Below, piece by piece: positions 1 through 7,525 of a DNA stretch of 48,547 bases (the first letter of the stretch is position 1; each line of letters starts with the position of its first letter). The translations under genes and the position numbers were made by a program. Below the pieces are notes generated by a model. It worked only from the letters and a program-made list of their open reading frames with translations. It was not told where the DNA came from and ran no database searches. This DNA is from Planctomycetota bacterium (GTDB lineage: Bacteria; Planctomycetota; UBA11346), in the NCBI GenBank assembly GCA_014193115.1, contig BJHQ01000008.1:1-48547 (forward strand). Reading direction: 5' to 3'.

Positions 1-887
1 GCCGGCAGGAAAGCAAAAAGGGCCTCAATCGCAGGCGACGCATGGCTGGATACGAAACAAAATGCCTGGAGGAGATCTTGCTTTTGACTAACGGCAGTGT
101 CACTCAGTAGGTAATGCAATCGCCCTGGTTGCTCGTCGGCACCGAAGATCCGCCCATCAATGAGGGATACCCGAACCACGCGTGGTTTGATTTTGGCATC
201 ACCATACGGGGTTCCATAGGCTGCCTTATAACCGCCGATGGTGAATTCCAATACCGTATGATCGGGACTGATGCGATGAAAGGCGTACCCATACCGGGGT
301 GCGCTGCGGCTGTCCAAACCGGGATAGATCTGCAGCCAATGCACGCAATTCACCTGGTTATGCACGACACAGGCCCATTCTTGATCCTGCATGAAATCAT
401 TGATCGCCAGCGCCTTCACGATCTCGCCGGTGCGACGGTAGATGGTCAGACGATTGGAAAAAGCAGGATCTGTGCGGAAGGCCGCGTCCTTGACCACTGG
501 TCCCTCCTTCGCCGATTCAGGTCCATGGCAGCCGATGACATAGGCCTGGGCGTTCCATACCGCGAAGGTCTGACCATCAGGGGCGACATAGATGTGGGCA
601 TGAACCGGTTCCTGCTGCTGGGAATGGCCTGAGCGAAGGCTGACCAGTTCGCCGGTAATCGTGGCGCCATCATGGGTGTCCTTCCAGGTGTACCGCCAGA
701 AGGTGCGCGGTTTTCCTCTTTTCTCCTTCGACGGCTCTTCAATCAATTCAGCCGTGACCACAAACCGACCATCAGCGGACTGTCCACCGTCAACGTACGG
801 CGTGCGCGATCGTCCCGCCCAGGCTGGGGTGACCAGCAGGCAGCAGAGGACCAGGATGGAAAAAAAAGATTGCGTGAGAAGGCGCAT
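1..887 (-). CDS. Secreted protein of unknown function, C-terminus beyond the left edge
   Basis: The minus strand is open from an ATG at 887 down to base 1 (295 codons) with no stop, so the gene continues outside the window. The N-terminus is a clear Sec signal peptide: MRLLTQSFFSILVLCC, then a cleavage-like TPAWAG near residue 25. The mature part has WRYTWKDTHDGATITGE around residue 60, a beta-rich VHAHIYVAPDGQTFAVWNAQ stretch, CHGPESAKEG and LTIYRRTGEIVKALAINDF. This reads like a small beta-propeller or WD-like secreted protein, but I do not recognise a family. It lies 59 bp downstream of the DUF1501 gene on the same strand and is probably the last gene of that operon. The frame is free of stops and has the codon character of its neighbours, so I take it as a real gene. 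Confidence 0.8.
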   Translation of the reverse strand, partial: MRLLTQSFFSILVLCCLLVTPAWAGRSRTPYVDGGQSADGRFVVTAELIEEPSKEKRGKPRTFWRYTWKDTHDGATITGELVSLRSGHSQQQEPVHAHIYVAPDGQTFAVWNAQAYVIGCHGPESAKEGPVVKDAAFRTDPAFSNRLTIYRRTGEIVKALAINDFMQDQEWACVVHNQVNCVHWLQIYPGLDSRSAPRYGYAFHRISPDHTVLEFTIGGYKAAYGTPYGDAKIKPRVVRVSLIDGRIFGADEQPGRLHYLLSDTAVSQKQDLLQAFCFVSSHASPAIEALFAFLP

Positions 888-946
888 GGTTGGTTCCGTA
901 GGTGGTGGTCAGGCCAGAAAGCAATTCAATAGCGGTTCGCCTGTAG

Positions 947-2365
947 TCATGCCAGCATGCCGTGATGCACTTGGGTGAACCGCTCGCCGGGGAGCACATC
1001 CGTACCGCCGACCTTGTAAGCGAGACGTTTGTGATCGAGGCCAAGCTGCCACATCAAGGTAGCGTGCAGGTCGGTGACGTGGACCTTGTCCCCGACCACT
1101 TCCTTGCCGAGCTCATCGGATTGCCCGTAAACGAAGCCGCGCTTGAAGCCGCCGCCAGCAACCACCCAGGTGTAGGCGCGGGGATAATGGTCTCGCCCTA
1201 GGGTGCCCTGGAGGAATGGAGTCCGTCCGAATTCACCGCCGATGGCCACGATGGTGGTCTGCAGCAATCCGCGTTGCTTGAGGTCGGCGATCAGGCCACC
1301 GATCGCACGGTCGACCACCTTGGCATTGATGGTCATGCCGGCTTTCACATGGTTGTGATGATCCCAGCCGCGTCTGCCGCCAAGCTCCATGGTGACCACC
1401 CGTACGCCCCGCTCGACCAGCCGGCGCGCCATCAGACACCGTTCGGCATATTCCTTCTTGTGTCCGCCGATATTTAGCACAGGGACTTCGAGACTGCTCT
1501 TTCCTCCAAAATTCTCCGGTTCGTCGATTCCATACAGGTCGCGGGTCGCCTGGCTTTCCTTGGACAGGTCGATGGCTTCAGGGGCCGCCGTGATCATGCG
1601 ATATCCGAGTTCGCCTGCCGCGGTGCGCGCCGATAGAACATCCGCGAAATCGTAATTGACGCCAAACATCTGGTTGTGTTCGCCAATCGCATCCAGCATC
1701 CGCCGCGTGGTGGACAGGCTGCCGTCGCTGGGCGGTTTCGCTTGGAGGTCGAGGCTGACACCCTGGGTGCTGGCAGGCAGGAATCCGCTCGAACCACTGC
1801 CGCCCATCAGATTCACCGAGGCTGGCAGATTCGGATTGGCGGCACCTCTGCCATAGACGATCCACGATGCCAGGCTGGGCATGGGTTTCCCGTCGTAGCC
1901 GGTCAACATCTGTTTGAACGCACCGGGATGTCCAGCATTGTCGCACTTCATAGATTCGATGACGCACAGTTCATCGGCCACCGATGCGAACCCCGGGAAC
2001 AATTCGCTGACCCACAGGCCGGATTCGCCATGTTGCTTGAAGGAGACCTCTGGGGCAATGATTTTCCCGGTTTTTCCGCCTCCCAGATCCAGGGATTTAC
2101 CAGCATTCTTGGTTAATTCCGGCTTGTAGGTGATCCAATCGAATTGCGATGGTCCACCACCCCACATGAGCCAGATGAGGCTTTTGGCCTTGGGCGCGTG
2201 GTGGGGCTGCAGGCCGGTTATCGGCGCCGACGCGACGGCAGGTTCACCCGCGAACAGACCGCCGTGTGCGAAAAGACCAGCGGTGCCGAGGCCGCCGAGG
2301 CCAAGAGCGGCGCCACGCAGGAGGGAGCGGCGAGATACCTTGGCGTGGAGATGGTTGTCGGTCAT
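947..2365 (-). CDS. DUF1501 domain-containing protein (Tat-exported, sulfatase-like fold)
   Basis: This 472-residue protein begins MTDNHLHAKVSRRSLLRGAA. The twin-arginine signal (SRRSLLRG, then a Gly/Ala/Leu-rich stretch) indicates Tat export. An AGGA element sits about 8 bases before this ATG, so I prefer it to the longer in-frame start. Family hallmarks of DUF1501 are visible: KSLIWLMWGGGPSQFDWITYKP, the DNAGHPGAFKQMLTGYDGKP region, RGVRVVTMELGGRRGWDHHN, GGEFGRTPFLQGTLGRDHYP and a C-terminal VTDLHATLMWQLGLDHKRLAY. In Planctomycetes this family is almost always encoded beside a DUF1549/DUF1553 protein, as here (52-bp gap). The family is related to alkaline-phosphatase/sulfatase folds. Its substrate is unknown; roles in breakdown of complex carbon are inferred from context in the literature. 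Confidence 0.93.
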   Translation of the reverse strand: MTDNHLHAKVSRRSLLRGAALGLGGLGTAGLFAHGGLFAGEPAVASAPITGLQPHHAPKAKSLIWLMWGGGPSQFDWITYKPELTKNAGKSLDLGGGKTGKIIAPEVSFKQHGESGLWVSELFPGFASVADELCVIESMKCDNAGHPGAFKQMLTGYDGKPMPSLASWIVYGRGAANPNLPASVNLMGGSGSSGFLPASTQGVSLDLQAKPPSDGSLSTTRRMLDAIGEHNQMFGVNYDFADVLSARTAAGELGYRMITAAPEAIDLSKESQATRDLYGIDEPENFGGKSSLEVPVLNIGGHKKEYAERCLMARRLVERGVRVVTMELGGRRGWDHHNHVKAGMTINAKVVDRAIGGLIADLKQRGLLQTTIVAIGGEFGRTPFLQGTLGRDHYPRAYTWVVAGGGFKRGFVYGQSDELGKEVVGDKVHVTDLHATLMWQLGLDHKRLAYKVGGTDVLPGERFTQVHHGMLA

Positions 2366-2417
2366 GGTTGATTCCTGGAGGCGAAGTGAGGAGTTCGTGT
2401 CTGGCCGCCTGGCACGA

Positions 2418-4520
2418 TCAGCGTAAATAGATGAATTCATTGGCCCCGATCAGGGTTGCGCAGAACATGGCGAGTTGCGACCCCTTGGCGCTGGCGATGA
2501 ATTTGACTCCGCGAATGATCTCCTCCGGTGAAGGATCGCGGCCATAGCACAGGCGATAGGCTTGCCGGATCTGTCCATCCGGATCCTTGGCCTTGGCAAT
2601 GACGAGGGCGGCTACGTCGCTGGCCATGGCGTTCCTTTTCGAATCGATCAGATAGGAAATCTGCCGCGGCTGGACCGAAGCCTGACGATTGTCGGTCGGG
2701 GTGTCCCCGTTACGGCCATCGAACAGATCCCCGAGGCCAGCGTTGGGCTGGAAGATGGCGCGATAGACGGCCCCTCCTTTCTTCCCGCCAAATCCCGGCG
2801 TGTCCCTGGCAACGGGCTGGGGTGGGAAATCCTGCCGCAGGCCCGCACCGTACCGGTGCAGGGAATCGAAGATCTCTTCGCAGGTCAGACGCCGCACTTC
2901 CATCCGGCTGAACAGCTTGTTCCGTGAGTCCCTTTCCAAGGCTGCTGGTCGCGGACGGCTGGACTGGCGGAAGGTAGATGACAACACGATTGCTCGCGTC
3001 AGCGCTTTGAGCGACCAATTCCTGGCCACGAAGCGAGATGCGAGGTGATCGAGCAGGGCCTGATCGACGGGCGCTTCGCCAGTGGTGCCGAAATCGCTGG
3101 GCGTGCCGACGATCGGCAGATCCGTGAGCCACTGCCAGACACGATTAGTCATGACCCGGGCCGCCAGCGGGTTCTCGCTGCTGGCGATCCAGCGGGCCAG
3201 TTCGAGCCGACCGCTCTGCTTGGTTTGGCCGGAGATCGGCACCTGCTGATCGCCAGTCAGCACGAAGGGGAAGCGGCGCGGCACAACGGGACCCGGCTGA
3301 TCTTTCTCTCCGCGGATGAGCAGATTGGTGTCAGCGACCTTGCCCTCTGACAGGGGCTTGACCTTCAATCCGGTGCTCAGAGTGACGAGGTTTTTATCGT
3401 CTATTCGATTACGGGCCACCAACGAACTGGTGAAGATGCCTGCGATGCCGTAATAATCGTGCTGGGTGAACAGATCAAATTTATGATTATGGCACTTCGC
3501 GCAGGTCAGGGTGGTGGCCAGGAAGGTCTCGCCGACCACCTGCATGAGACCTTCGACCGGATCGCATTCCCGGAGGCTCAATTGCAGAACCTGGGCAGCA
3601 ATCAGATTGTCGTCGTGTTCACTTGGGTTGGTCGCCGGCAGCAGGTCGCCGGCGAATTGCATGGCCACGAAGCGGTCATAGGGCAGATCGGCATTGAAGG
3701 CGCGGATTACCCAGTCGCGATACAGCTCGATGTTGTAGGGATAATTCCTTGGGTTGTAACGTATCCCATCCAGCCACCGACTGGCTACATGCGGTCCGTA
3801 ATCCGCAGAAGCGAGCAACCGATCCACCACCTTGGCATAGGCATCGGGCGCGCTGTCGGCGAGGAAAGCATCGGTCTGTTCGGCGGTCGGTGGCAGGCCG
3901 GTGAGCGCATAGGTGACGCGACGCAGCAGTTCGAACTGCGACGCTGGTTCGGCCGGAGCCAGTCCAGCCGCCTCGATGCGCGCTAGGACAAAGTGGTCAA
4001 GATCATCGGCCGGCCACGCGGTGTCCTTCACCATTGGCAGCGTGGGTGCGACCACCGGTTTGTAGGCCCAATGGGCTCGCCCAGCGGCCAGATCGATCGG
4101 CGTTCCAACCGGTACCGCATTGCCTTCACGCGGATCGGCGGCGCCCTTGGCGATCCAGGTTGCAAAATCCTCTATCACTGTCTTTGGTAGTTGCTCCTTG
4201 GGCGGCATCTTCGCATCACCCTGCCAGCGCATCGCCATGAGCAACGCGCTTTTTTCCGGATTGCCCGGTACCAGTGCTGGCCCATCGTCACCCCCACGTA
4301 GGATCGCTTCACGGGAATCGAGCAGTAAACCGCCTTTGAGCTTTTTGTTCGCTAGCGCCTCGGCGCTGTGACAGGAGTAGCAATTGGCGACCAGCACTGG
4401 CCGGATCTTTGACTCAAAGAACGCGATATCGGCGGGATTCGGTTTTACATCGGCTGAGGTTAACGCTGAGCCGCAAGTGTATACGGCGATGATTAGGCTC
4501 CAGGTGCGGACTCCCGCCAT
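2418..4520 (-). CDS. PSCyt1 / DUF1549 / DUF1553 (PSD1) planctomycete cytochrome-c-like protein
   Basis: The protein is about 700 residues from the ATG at 4520, which gives a signal peptide (MAGVRTWSLIIAVYTCGSAL). A longer in-frame start at 4619 only adds a basic, non-signal extension. A haem-c motif CYSCH (about residues 47-51) lies in the PSCyt1 domain, followed by the GGLLLDSREAILRGGDDGPA and MPPKEQLP signatures. DUF1549 follows, with WLDGIRYNPRNYPYNIELYRDWVIRAFNADLPYDRF and the second haem-like LTCAKCHNHKFD. The C-terminal DUF1553 has ARVMTNRVWQWLTDLPIVGTPSDFG, SSTFRQSSRPRP and RRLTCEEIFDSLH, and ends GANEFIYLR. Each of these is quoted in pieces from one continuous frame. This is the classic partner of the DUF1501 gene just downstream; the pair is a strong taxonomic hint for Planctomycetes and relatives. 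It is predicted to be periplasmic and to bind c-type haem; the substrate is unknown. Confidence 0.93.
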   Translation of the reverse strand: MAGVRTWSLIIAVYTCGSALTSADVKPNPADIAFFESKIRPVLVANCYSCHSAEALANKKLKGGLLLDSREAILRGGDDGPALVPGNPEKSALLMAMRWQGDAKMPPKEQLPKTVIEDFATWIAKGAADPREGNAVPVGTPIDLAAGRAHWAYKPVVAPTLPMVKDTAWPADDLDHFVLARIEAAGLAPAEPASQFELLRRVTYALTGLPPTAEQTDAFLADSAPDAYAKVVDRLLASADYGPHVASRWLDGIRYNPRNYPYNIELYRDWVIRAFNADLPYDRFVAMQFAGDLLPATNPSEHDDNLIAAQVLQLSLRECDPVEGLMQVVGETFLATTLTCAKCHNHKFDLFTQHDYYGIAGIFTSSLVARNRIDDKNLVTLSTGLKVKPLSEGKVADTNLLIRGEKDQPGPVVPRRFPFVLTGDQQVPISGQTKQSGRLELARWIASSENPLAARVMTNRVWQWLTDLPIVGTPSDFGTTGEAPVDQALLDHLASRFVARNWSLKALTRAIVLSSTFRQSSRPRPAALERDSRNKLFSRMEVRRLTCEEIFDSLHRYGAGLRQDFPPQPVARDTPGFGGKKGGAVYRAIFQPNAGLGDLFDGRNGDTPTDNRQASVQPRQISYLIDSKRNAMASDVAALVIAKAKDPDGQIRQAYRLCYGRDPSPEEIIRGVKFIASAKGSQLAMFCATLIGANEFIYLR

Positions 4521-4906
4521 GCGCCAAACGCTGCCAGATCGGCCAGGGGGACGATGGCGGTGTGCATGAGGATTGCCTAACTGCGTCACCCTGGCCAGAC
4601 GTGATGAACGGCAATGCATGTTGGGGGTCTACCGTGAAACATCGGCCAATTTTTCCGGCAGGTGTCCTGGCCTCCTAAACCCAGGGAAAGCACCGATAAT
4701 AATCGCGAATTTTCCCAGTGATTTCATCTGCGAAGATGGCGACAACTGCGGCTACGGAAAAGTGCATTGCCACCTTTGAAAAAAAGCGGCGTCCGGCGGG
4801 GTCCCCACTGTGCGCGTTAGCCATGGCGTGTAGAATCACGTCAGCAATCTGTTCACCAAGCAACGCCCTGTTTCCCCGTTCGTAATACCATATTGGATTC
4901 ATCGTC
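4521..4906. promoter_or_regulatory. Divergent intergenic region between the PSCyt1 operon and the AraC regulator
   Basis: This stretch of 386 bp separates two genes transcribed away from each other, so it must contain both promoters. The regulator is a XylR-type AraC protein, whose relatives commonly control the adjacent divergent operon. I see A/T tracts (around 4700-4720 and 4757-4785) but no operator repeat I would defend. Short open frames on either strand here look like shadows. Confidence 0.5.
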
Positions 4907-6097
4907 ATGACAACATCAGCAACGATTTGCATTGCTAGTATGTCACTCGACGATTATCAGTCCGCGGTGCGCGCCGTGCGTAGTTGGATCGTCCAGCATG
5001 GCCTGGACTGGTCGATCATTGGAGCGCATCCCGTACTCAGCAACGCAATAGAATCCGATCCGTTATGGAAGAACCAGGTCATTGCCATGCGGCTACCAGC
5101 GGTGGCCATTGTCGTCCGGCCACCGCAGATGTTTCTCGATTTGCTGCTGGCGAGCATACCGCTGATCGCCTGTGTGCATCCCGTGAAGCATCGTGAGGTG
5201 ATTTCACAAACACTCATCGATGATTCCGCAGTGGGCCGGATCGCAGCAAATCATCTCGTTGCGGCCGGGGCTCGAACCTTCGCCATCCAAGGCCCCCAAG
5301 AATCGTTAGTTCCCATCACGGGCAATATTCAGGCTCGCATCCTGCGCAGCCAGGCGTTCATCGCACGGATGCAGGCGCTTGGCCATGAGGTCCGGATTGT
5401 GTTGAAGGAAGGATGGACGGCCGATGAATCACATGACAAAATAAAGCGTTTTGTCGCAGACTCGCCGAAACCAGTCGGATTTTTCTGTTACCAGGACCGC
5501 CAGGCCGCCTGGCTGGTTCAGATCCTGCTTGCCCAAGGGATCTCGATTCCAGCCGAAGCGTTGATCATTGGCTGTGACGATTCACCTACCGCCAGATATT
5601 GTACACCCGCTTTGACCTCAGTCCGCATGCCGATCGAAGGTTGCGTCCGCGAGGCGGCCCTGATCGCCCAGCGCCTGTTGTCCGGATCGCCGATCGGCCA
5701 AACCACCAAGTATTTTCCTCCCGCAGGCATTGCCGAGCGTGCATCAACCGCCGTGGATCCCAATGGATCCGACGTACACCTAGATCGTGCGATCCGGCGC
5801 GCAAATGACCTGGACAAGGTTATGCCAACAGTCGCCGTGTTAGCGAAGGCCGCCGGTTTCAATCGCCGCACGCTGCACACGCGATTTCTCGCTCGTTTCG
5901 GCTGTGGCACCAAGGAATGGCTGCTGCGCCGTGCCATTCAGCGCGCGGAACATTTACTGACCACGACAGATCTCGCTGAGGCGGATATTGCCAAGCGCTG
6001 TGGTTGGCGTCGAGCCGAGCATTTCATCACCGTCTTCCGTACCCGGACCGGGCGAACCCCAGGCGCCTTCCGTTCGTTAGGCGGTGGTGGTGCGTGA
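4907..6097 (+). CDS. AraC-family transcriptional regulator, XylR-like (LacI-type ligand domain + AraC DNA-binding domain)
   Basis: The protein has 396 residues. Residues 1 to about 275 match the periplasmic-binding-protein-like (LacI/XylR) sensor fold, including the pattern DDSAVGRIAANHLVAAGART, then FAIQGPQ, and later GFFCYQDRQAAWLVQILLAQ, IPAEALIIGCDD and LTSVRMPIEGCVREAALIAQ. In XylR relatives these correspond to the DxxxGxxAAxHLxxxG and IPxxVAxxGxDxD positions. The last 100 residues hold two AraC helix-turn-helix units: VAVLAKAAGFNRRTLHTRF, then LAEADIAKRCGWRRAEHFIT, followed by FRTRTGRTPGAFRS. Family knowledge: these proteins bind a sugar in the cytoplasm and activate sugar-use genes. 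It probably controls the divergent PSCyt1/DUF1501 operon, which is inference. The ATG at 4907 has no strong Shine-Dalgarno sequence. Confidence 0.92.
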   Translation: MTTSATICIASMSLDDYQSAVRAVRSWIVQHGLDWSIIGAHPVLSNAIESDPLWKNQVIAMRLPAVAIVVRPPQMFLDLLLASIPLIACVHPVKHREVISQTLIDDSAVGRIAANHLVAAGARTFAIQGPQESLVPITGNIQARILRSQAFIARMQALGHEVRIVLKEGWTADESHDKIKRFVADSPKPVGFFCYQDRQAAWLVQILLAQGISIPAEALIIGCDDSPTARYCTPALTSVRMPIEGCVREAALIAQRLLSGSPIGQTTKYFPPAGIAERASTAVDPNGSDVHLDRAIRRANDLDKVMPTVAVLAKAAGFNRRTLHTRFLARFGCGTKEWLLRRAIQRAEHLLTTTDLAEADIAKRCGWRRAEHFITVFRTRTGRTPGAFRSLGGGGA

Positions 6098-6149
6098 TGA
6101 CACGGATTGGTCGCCGCGGCCGAGTCGATCTGTTTTATAAACATGAGCA

Positions 6150-6420
6150 GGCCCGGCCGACGTGAGTTCCGCAAAGCGGTTCTTGCAGGATGTCGGGGTG
6201 ATTTTCGACGACGATGAGGATCTGCCGGCCCTCCCTAGCCCCATGTCCCAGGCGGCAATGGCGCCGCAGCCGTGGACTACCAATTCGATCTGATCTTCGA
6301 ACTGGTAGGGACGATTCAGCCCCATCGATTGATGCCGAGAGCCATGGCGCGCAAGGTGACCGCCGGCTCCAGGTGCGGATAGGCGGCGGAAACAACTGGC
6401 CTAACAAATCACATTCGGCC
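6150..6420 (-). pseudogene. Possible frameshifted gene relic of unknown family
   Basis: Between the regulator and the tRNA-Gly fragment there is no intact gene. On the minus strand the readable text YPHLEPAVTLRAMALG stops at about 6323 and appears to continue in another frame as NRPYQFEDQIELVVHGCGAI, then in a third frame as REGRQILIVVENHPDILQ. This pattern of protein-like text hopping frames is what a decayed gene looks like. I cannot assign a family, and the rest of 6098-6550 holds nothing I can support. Confidence 0.25.
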
Positions 6421-6556
6421 ACCAGGCCGAATCCGAAGGTTGCGGCGAGCTGACCGCCGGGTTATGGGCTGCGGCCTATGCTCTGGAAACCGGTCGATCA
6501 GCATTAGCCGAGCAGACGCGCTTTACGGGACTGGCTGACGGACTCATAAAACAACA

Positions 6557-6585
6557 AACCCCAGGCTTTCGCCTGGGGTTTTCTG
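6557..6585. terminator. Rho-independent terminator, bidirectional, beside the tRNA-Gly fragment
   Basis: A perfect 10-bp stem AACCCCAGGC / GCCTGGGGTT closes over a TTTC loop (6557-6580). The plus side is followed by TT and the minus side by TGTTGTTTT, so it can act in both directions. It sits directly after the 3' end of the minus-strand tRNA fragment, where a tRNA terminator is expected. Confidence 0.75.
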
Positions 6586-6630
6586 TGGAGCGGGCGATCG
6601 GATTCGAACCGACGACCTACTGCATGGCAA
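6586..6630 (-). tRNA. 3' half of tRNA-Gly(GCC), 5' half missing
   Basis: Read on the minus strand, the segment has the anticodon loop TTGCCAT with anticodon GCC, the 3' anticodon strand GCAGT, a T-arm (GTCGG, loop TTCGAAT, CCGAT), the acceptor 3' strand CGCCCGC, discriminator T and an encoded CCA. The 5' anticodon strand should read ACTGC, but the sequence before the loop is CCGAA. No GCGGGCG acceptor 5' strand or D-arm lies where it should. The gene is therefore cut at the anticodon loop. This is the typical remnant left when an integrating element carries a tRNA 3' end as its attachment site, or when an element has replaced the 5' half. It marks the left edge of the accessory zone. Confidence 0.7.
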
Positions 6631-6723
6631 TTCGGCAAGGGGTCGCTGTTATCTCGTTGTCAGATCATGATTTACAAGCGAAGAGCAGTTGTGGCCGATG
6701 GATATGGCAAAATGCAATTTCGA

Positions 6724-7164
6724 TCAATCCTGCCCAGGAAATGGCGTTTCTACAGCAACTGCTGCATGATCCGCACACCTTTGGCGAGCATCAGCCGCGA
6801 TTCGATCAGCACAAGGCATTGGCCGGCAGGTGACCCCTGCCGGCCGGGCTTTTTCTTTAGCTATCACTGGTGCGTTGATCTGCTTGTGCCTAACGCTCCT
6901 CGTCGCGTCCCATCCGCACCAGATCAGCAGCGGTGGGCATGCCCGGCTTCCACGGCGGAAGCCCCGATCGCAGCCGTTCCGCTTCTGCCAGGCATCGATC
7001 GGCATGCGATCCGCCTCCTGGATCAGGATCGCGCGCACCTCGGCCTCCAGGCTGTGGTGGTTGGCCTTGGCTCGTGCTTTGAGGCGCTTGGCGGTGGTCA
7101 GCGGCAGCCGGCGCACGGTCAGAGCGGTCAGGGCTGGTCGTTTTCGCGGGACGGTGGCTGACAT
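6724..7164 (-). CDS. Orphan FitA-type ribbon-helix-helix antitoxin with a non-homologous C-terminal extension
   Basis: Starting at the ATG at 7164 (MSATVPRKRPALTALTVRRL), residues 15-55 match the Arc/FitA ribbon-helix-helix antitoxins: ALTVRRLPLTTAKRLKARAK, then HHSLEAEVRAILIQEADR. The SLEAEVRAIL string is highly characteristic. Normal FitA proteins are about 80 residues and are followed by a PIN-domain toxin. Here the frame runs on for about 90 residues of low-credibility text that overlaps a terminator hairpin and a 43-bp repeat, and no PIN toxin follows. The antitoxin is probably an orphan whose 3' end was replaced by rearrangement. The double palindrome at 7206-7225 upstream fits an autoregulatory operator. 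Confidence 0.55.
   Translation of the reverse strand: MSATVPRKRPALTALTVRRLPLTTAKRLKARAKANHHSLEAEVRAILIQEADRMPIDAWQKRNGCDRGFRRGSRACPPLLIWCGWDATRSVRHKQINAPVIAKEKARPAGVTCRPMPCADRIAADARQRCADHAAVAVETPFPGQD
6821..6855 (+). terminator. Rho-independent terminator (plus strand)
   Basis: A 9-bp stem GGCCGGCAG / CTGCCGGCC (6821-6829 and 6837-6845) is followed by GGGCTTTTT. It follows a plus-strand open stretch that ends at 6833 (AQEMAFLQQLLHDPHTFGEH, then FDQHKALAGR). That stretch may be the tail of a broken gene, but it has no credible start, because its beginning is the tRNA fragment. Confidence 0.65.
6851..6893. repeat. 43-bp dispersed repeat R4, copy A
   Basis: The segment starting TTTTCTTTAGCTATCACTGG and continuing through GTTGATCTGCTT is repeated at 8977-9020 with about two differences. 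Both copies follow a short G/C hairpin context. On the minus strand both can encode a shared peptide (QIN, A or T, PVIAKE), so they could be remains of one gene or the end of a small mobile element. Confidence 0.6.
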
Positions 7165-7205
7165 AACAGAACCTGGGTCAGGGATGTCGGTCAAGTGATG
7201 TCACT

Positions 7206-7225
7206 ATGCTAGCATATGCTAGCAT
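7206..7225. promoter_or_regulatory. Perfect double palindrome, likely antitoxin operator
   Basis: The 20-bp sequence ATGCTAGCATATGCTAGCAT is two tandem copies of the self-complementary decamer ATGCTAGCAT. The whole 20-mer is also a perfect palindrome. It lies 41 bp upstream of the FitA-like start codon, and ribbon-helix-helix antitoxins bind exactly such tandem palindromes. The start of the plus-strand gene at 7216 falls inside it, so one site could control both directions. Confidence 0.65.
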
Positions 7226-7482
7226 CGCCTCCGAACCCGGCAACCAAGCCATCCGACGAATTCCTGACCCGAGTCATGGCGCAGAAGTTGGAGCAGGAAG
7301 GACCGTTGCTCGGTGTCTTGGTGCGAATCGATTCCCTGCACACCCCGGAATTCCTGGCCCTCATCCGCCAGCTCGAAGAGCGCATCGAAACCGGGCTTCG
7401 TCGCCTGTCCGACCTCGACCGAAGCCGTGACATCCGCCGTGAGGTGTTCCCGATAGCGGCCATCCGTGTGGCGTGTGGGTGA
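7216..7482 (+). CDS. Hypothetical protein, 88 aa
   Basis: This is a small open frame divergent from the antitoxin. The middle (FLTRVMAQKLEQEGPLLGVL, then EFLALIRQLEERIETGLRRL) has the heptad spacing of an amphipathic helix or short coiled coil. I do not recognise a family. The ATG at 7216 lies within the palindromic operator; an internal ATG at 7276 is an alternative start. An overlapping minus-strand frame is less convincing. It could be a remnant of the gene partner lost from the antitoxin locus. Confidence 0.4.
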   Translation: MLASPPNPATKPSDEFLTRVMAQKLEQEGPLLGVLVRIDSLHTPEFLALIRQLEERIETGLRRLSDLDRSRDIRREVFPIAAIRVACG

Positions 7483-7525
7483 TCATAAATAGTCATGCTA
7501 CAACCGGTTCGCGACGCGTCGCCCT

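Noticed and set aside
114..632. Plus-strand open frame of 172 codons at the left edge
   Set aside because: It is antisense to the open secreted-protein gene, whose signal peptide and protein-like text are far more convincing.
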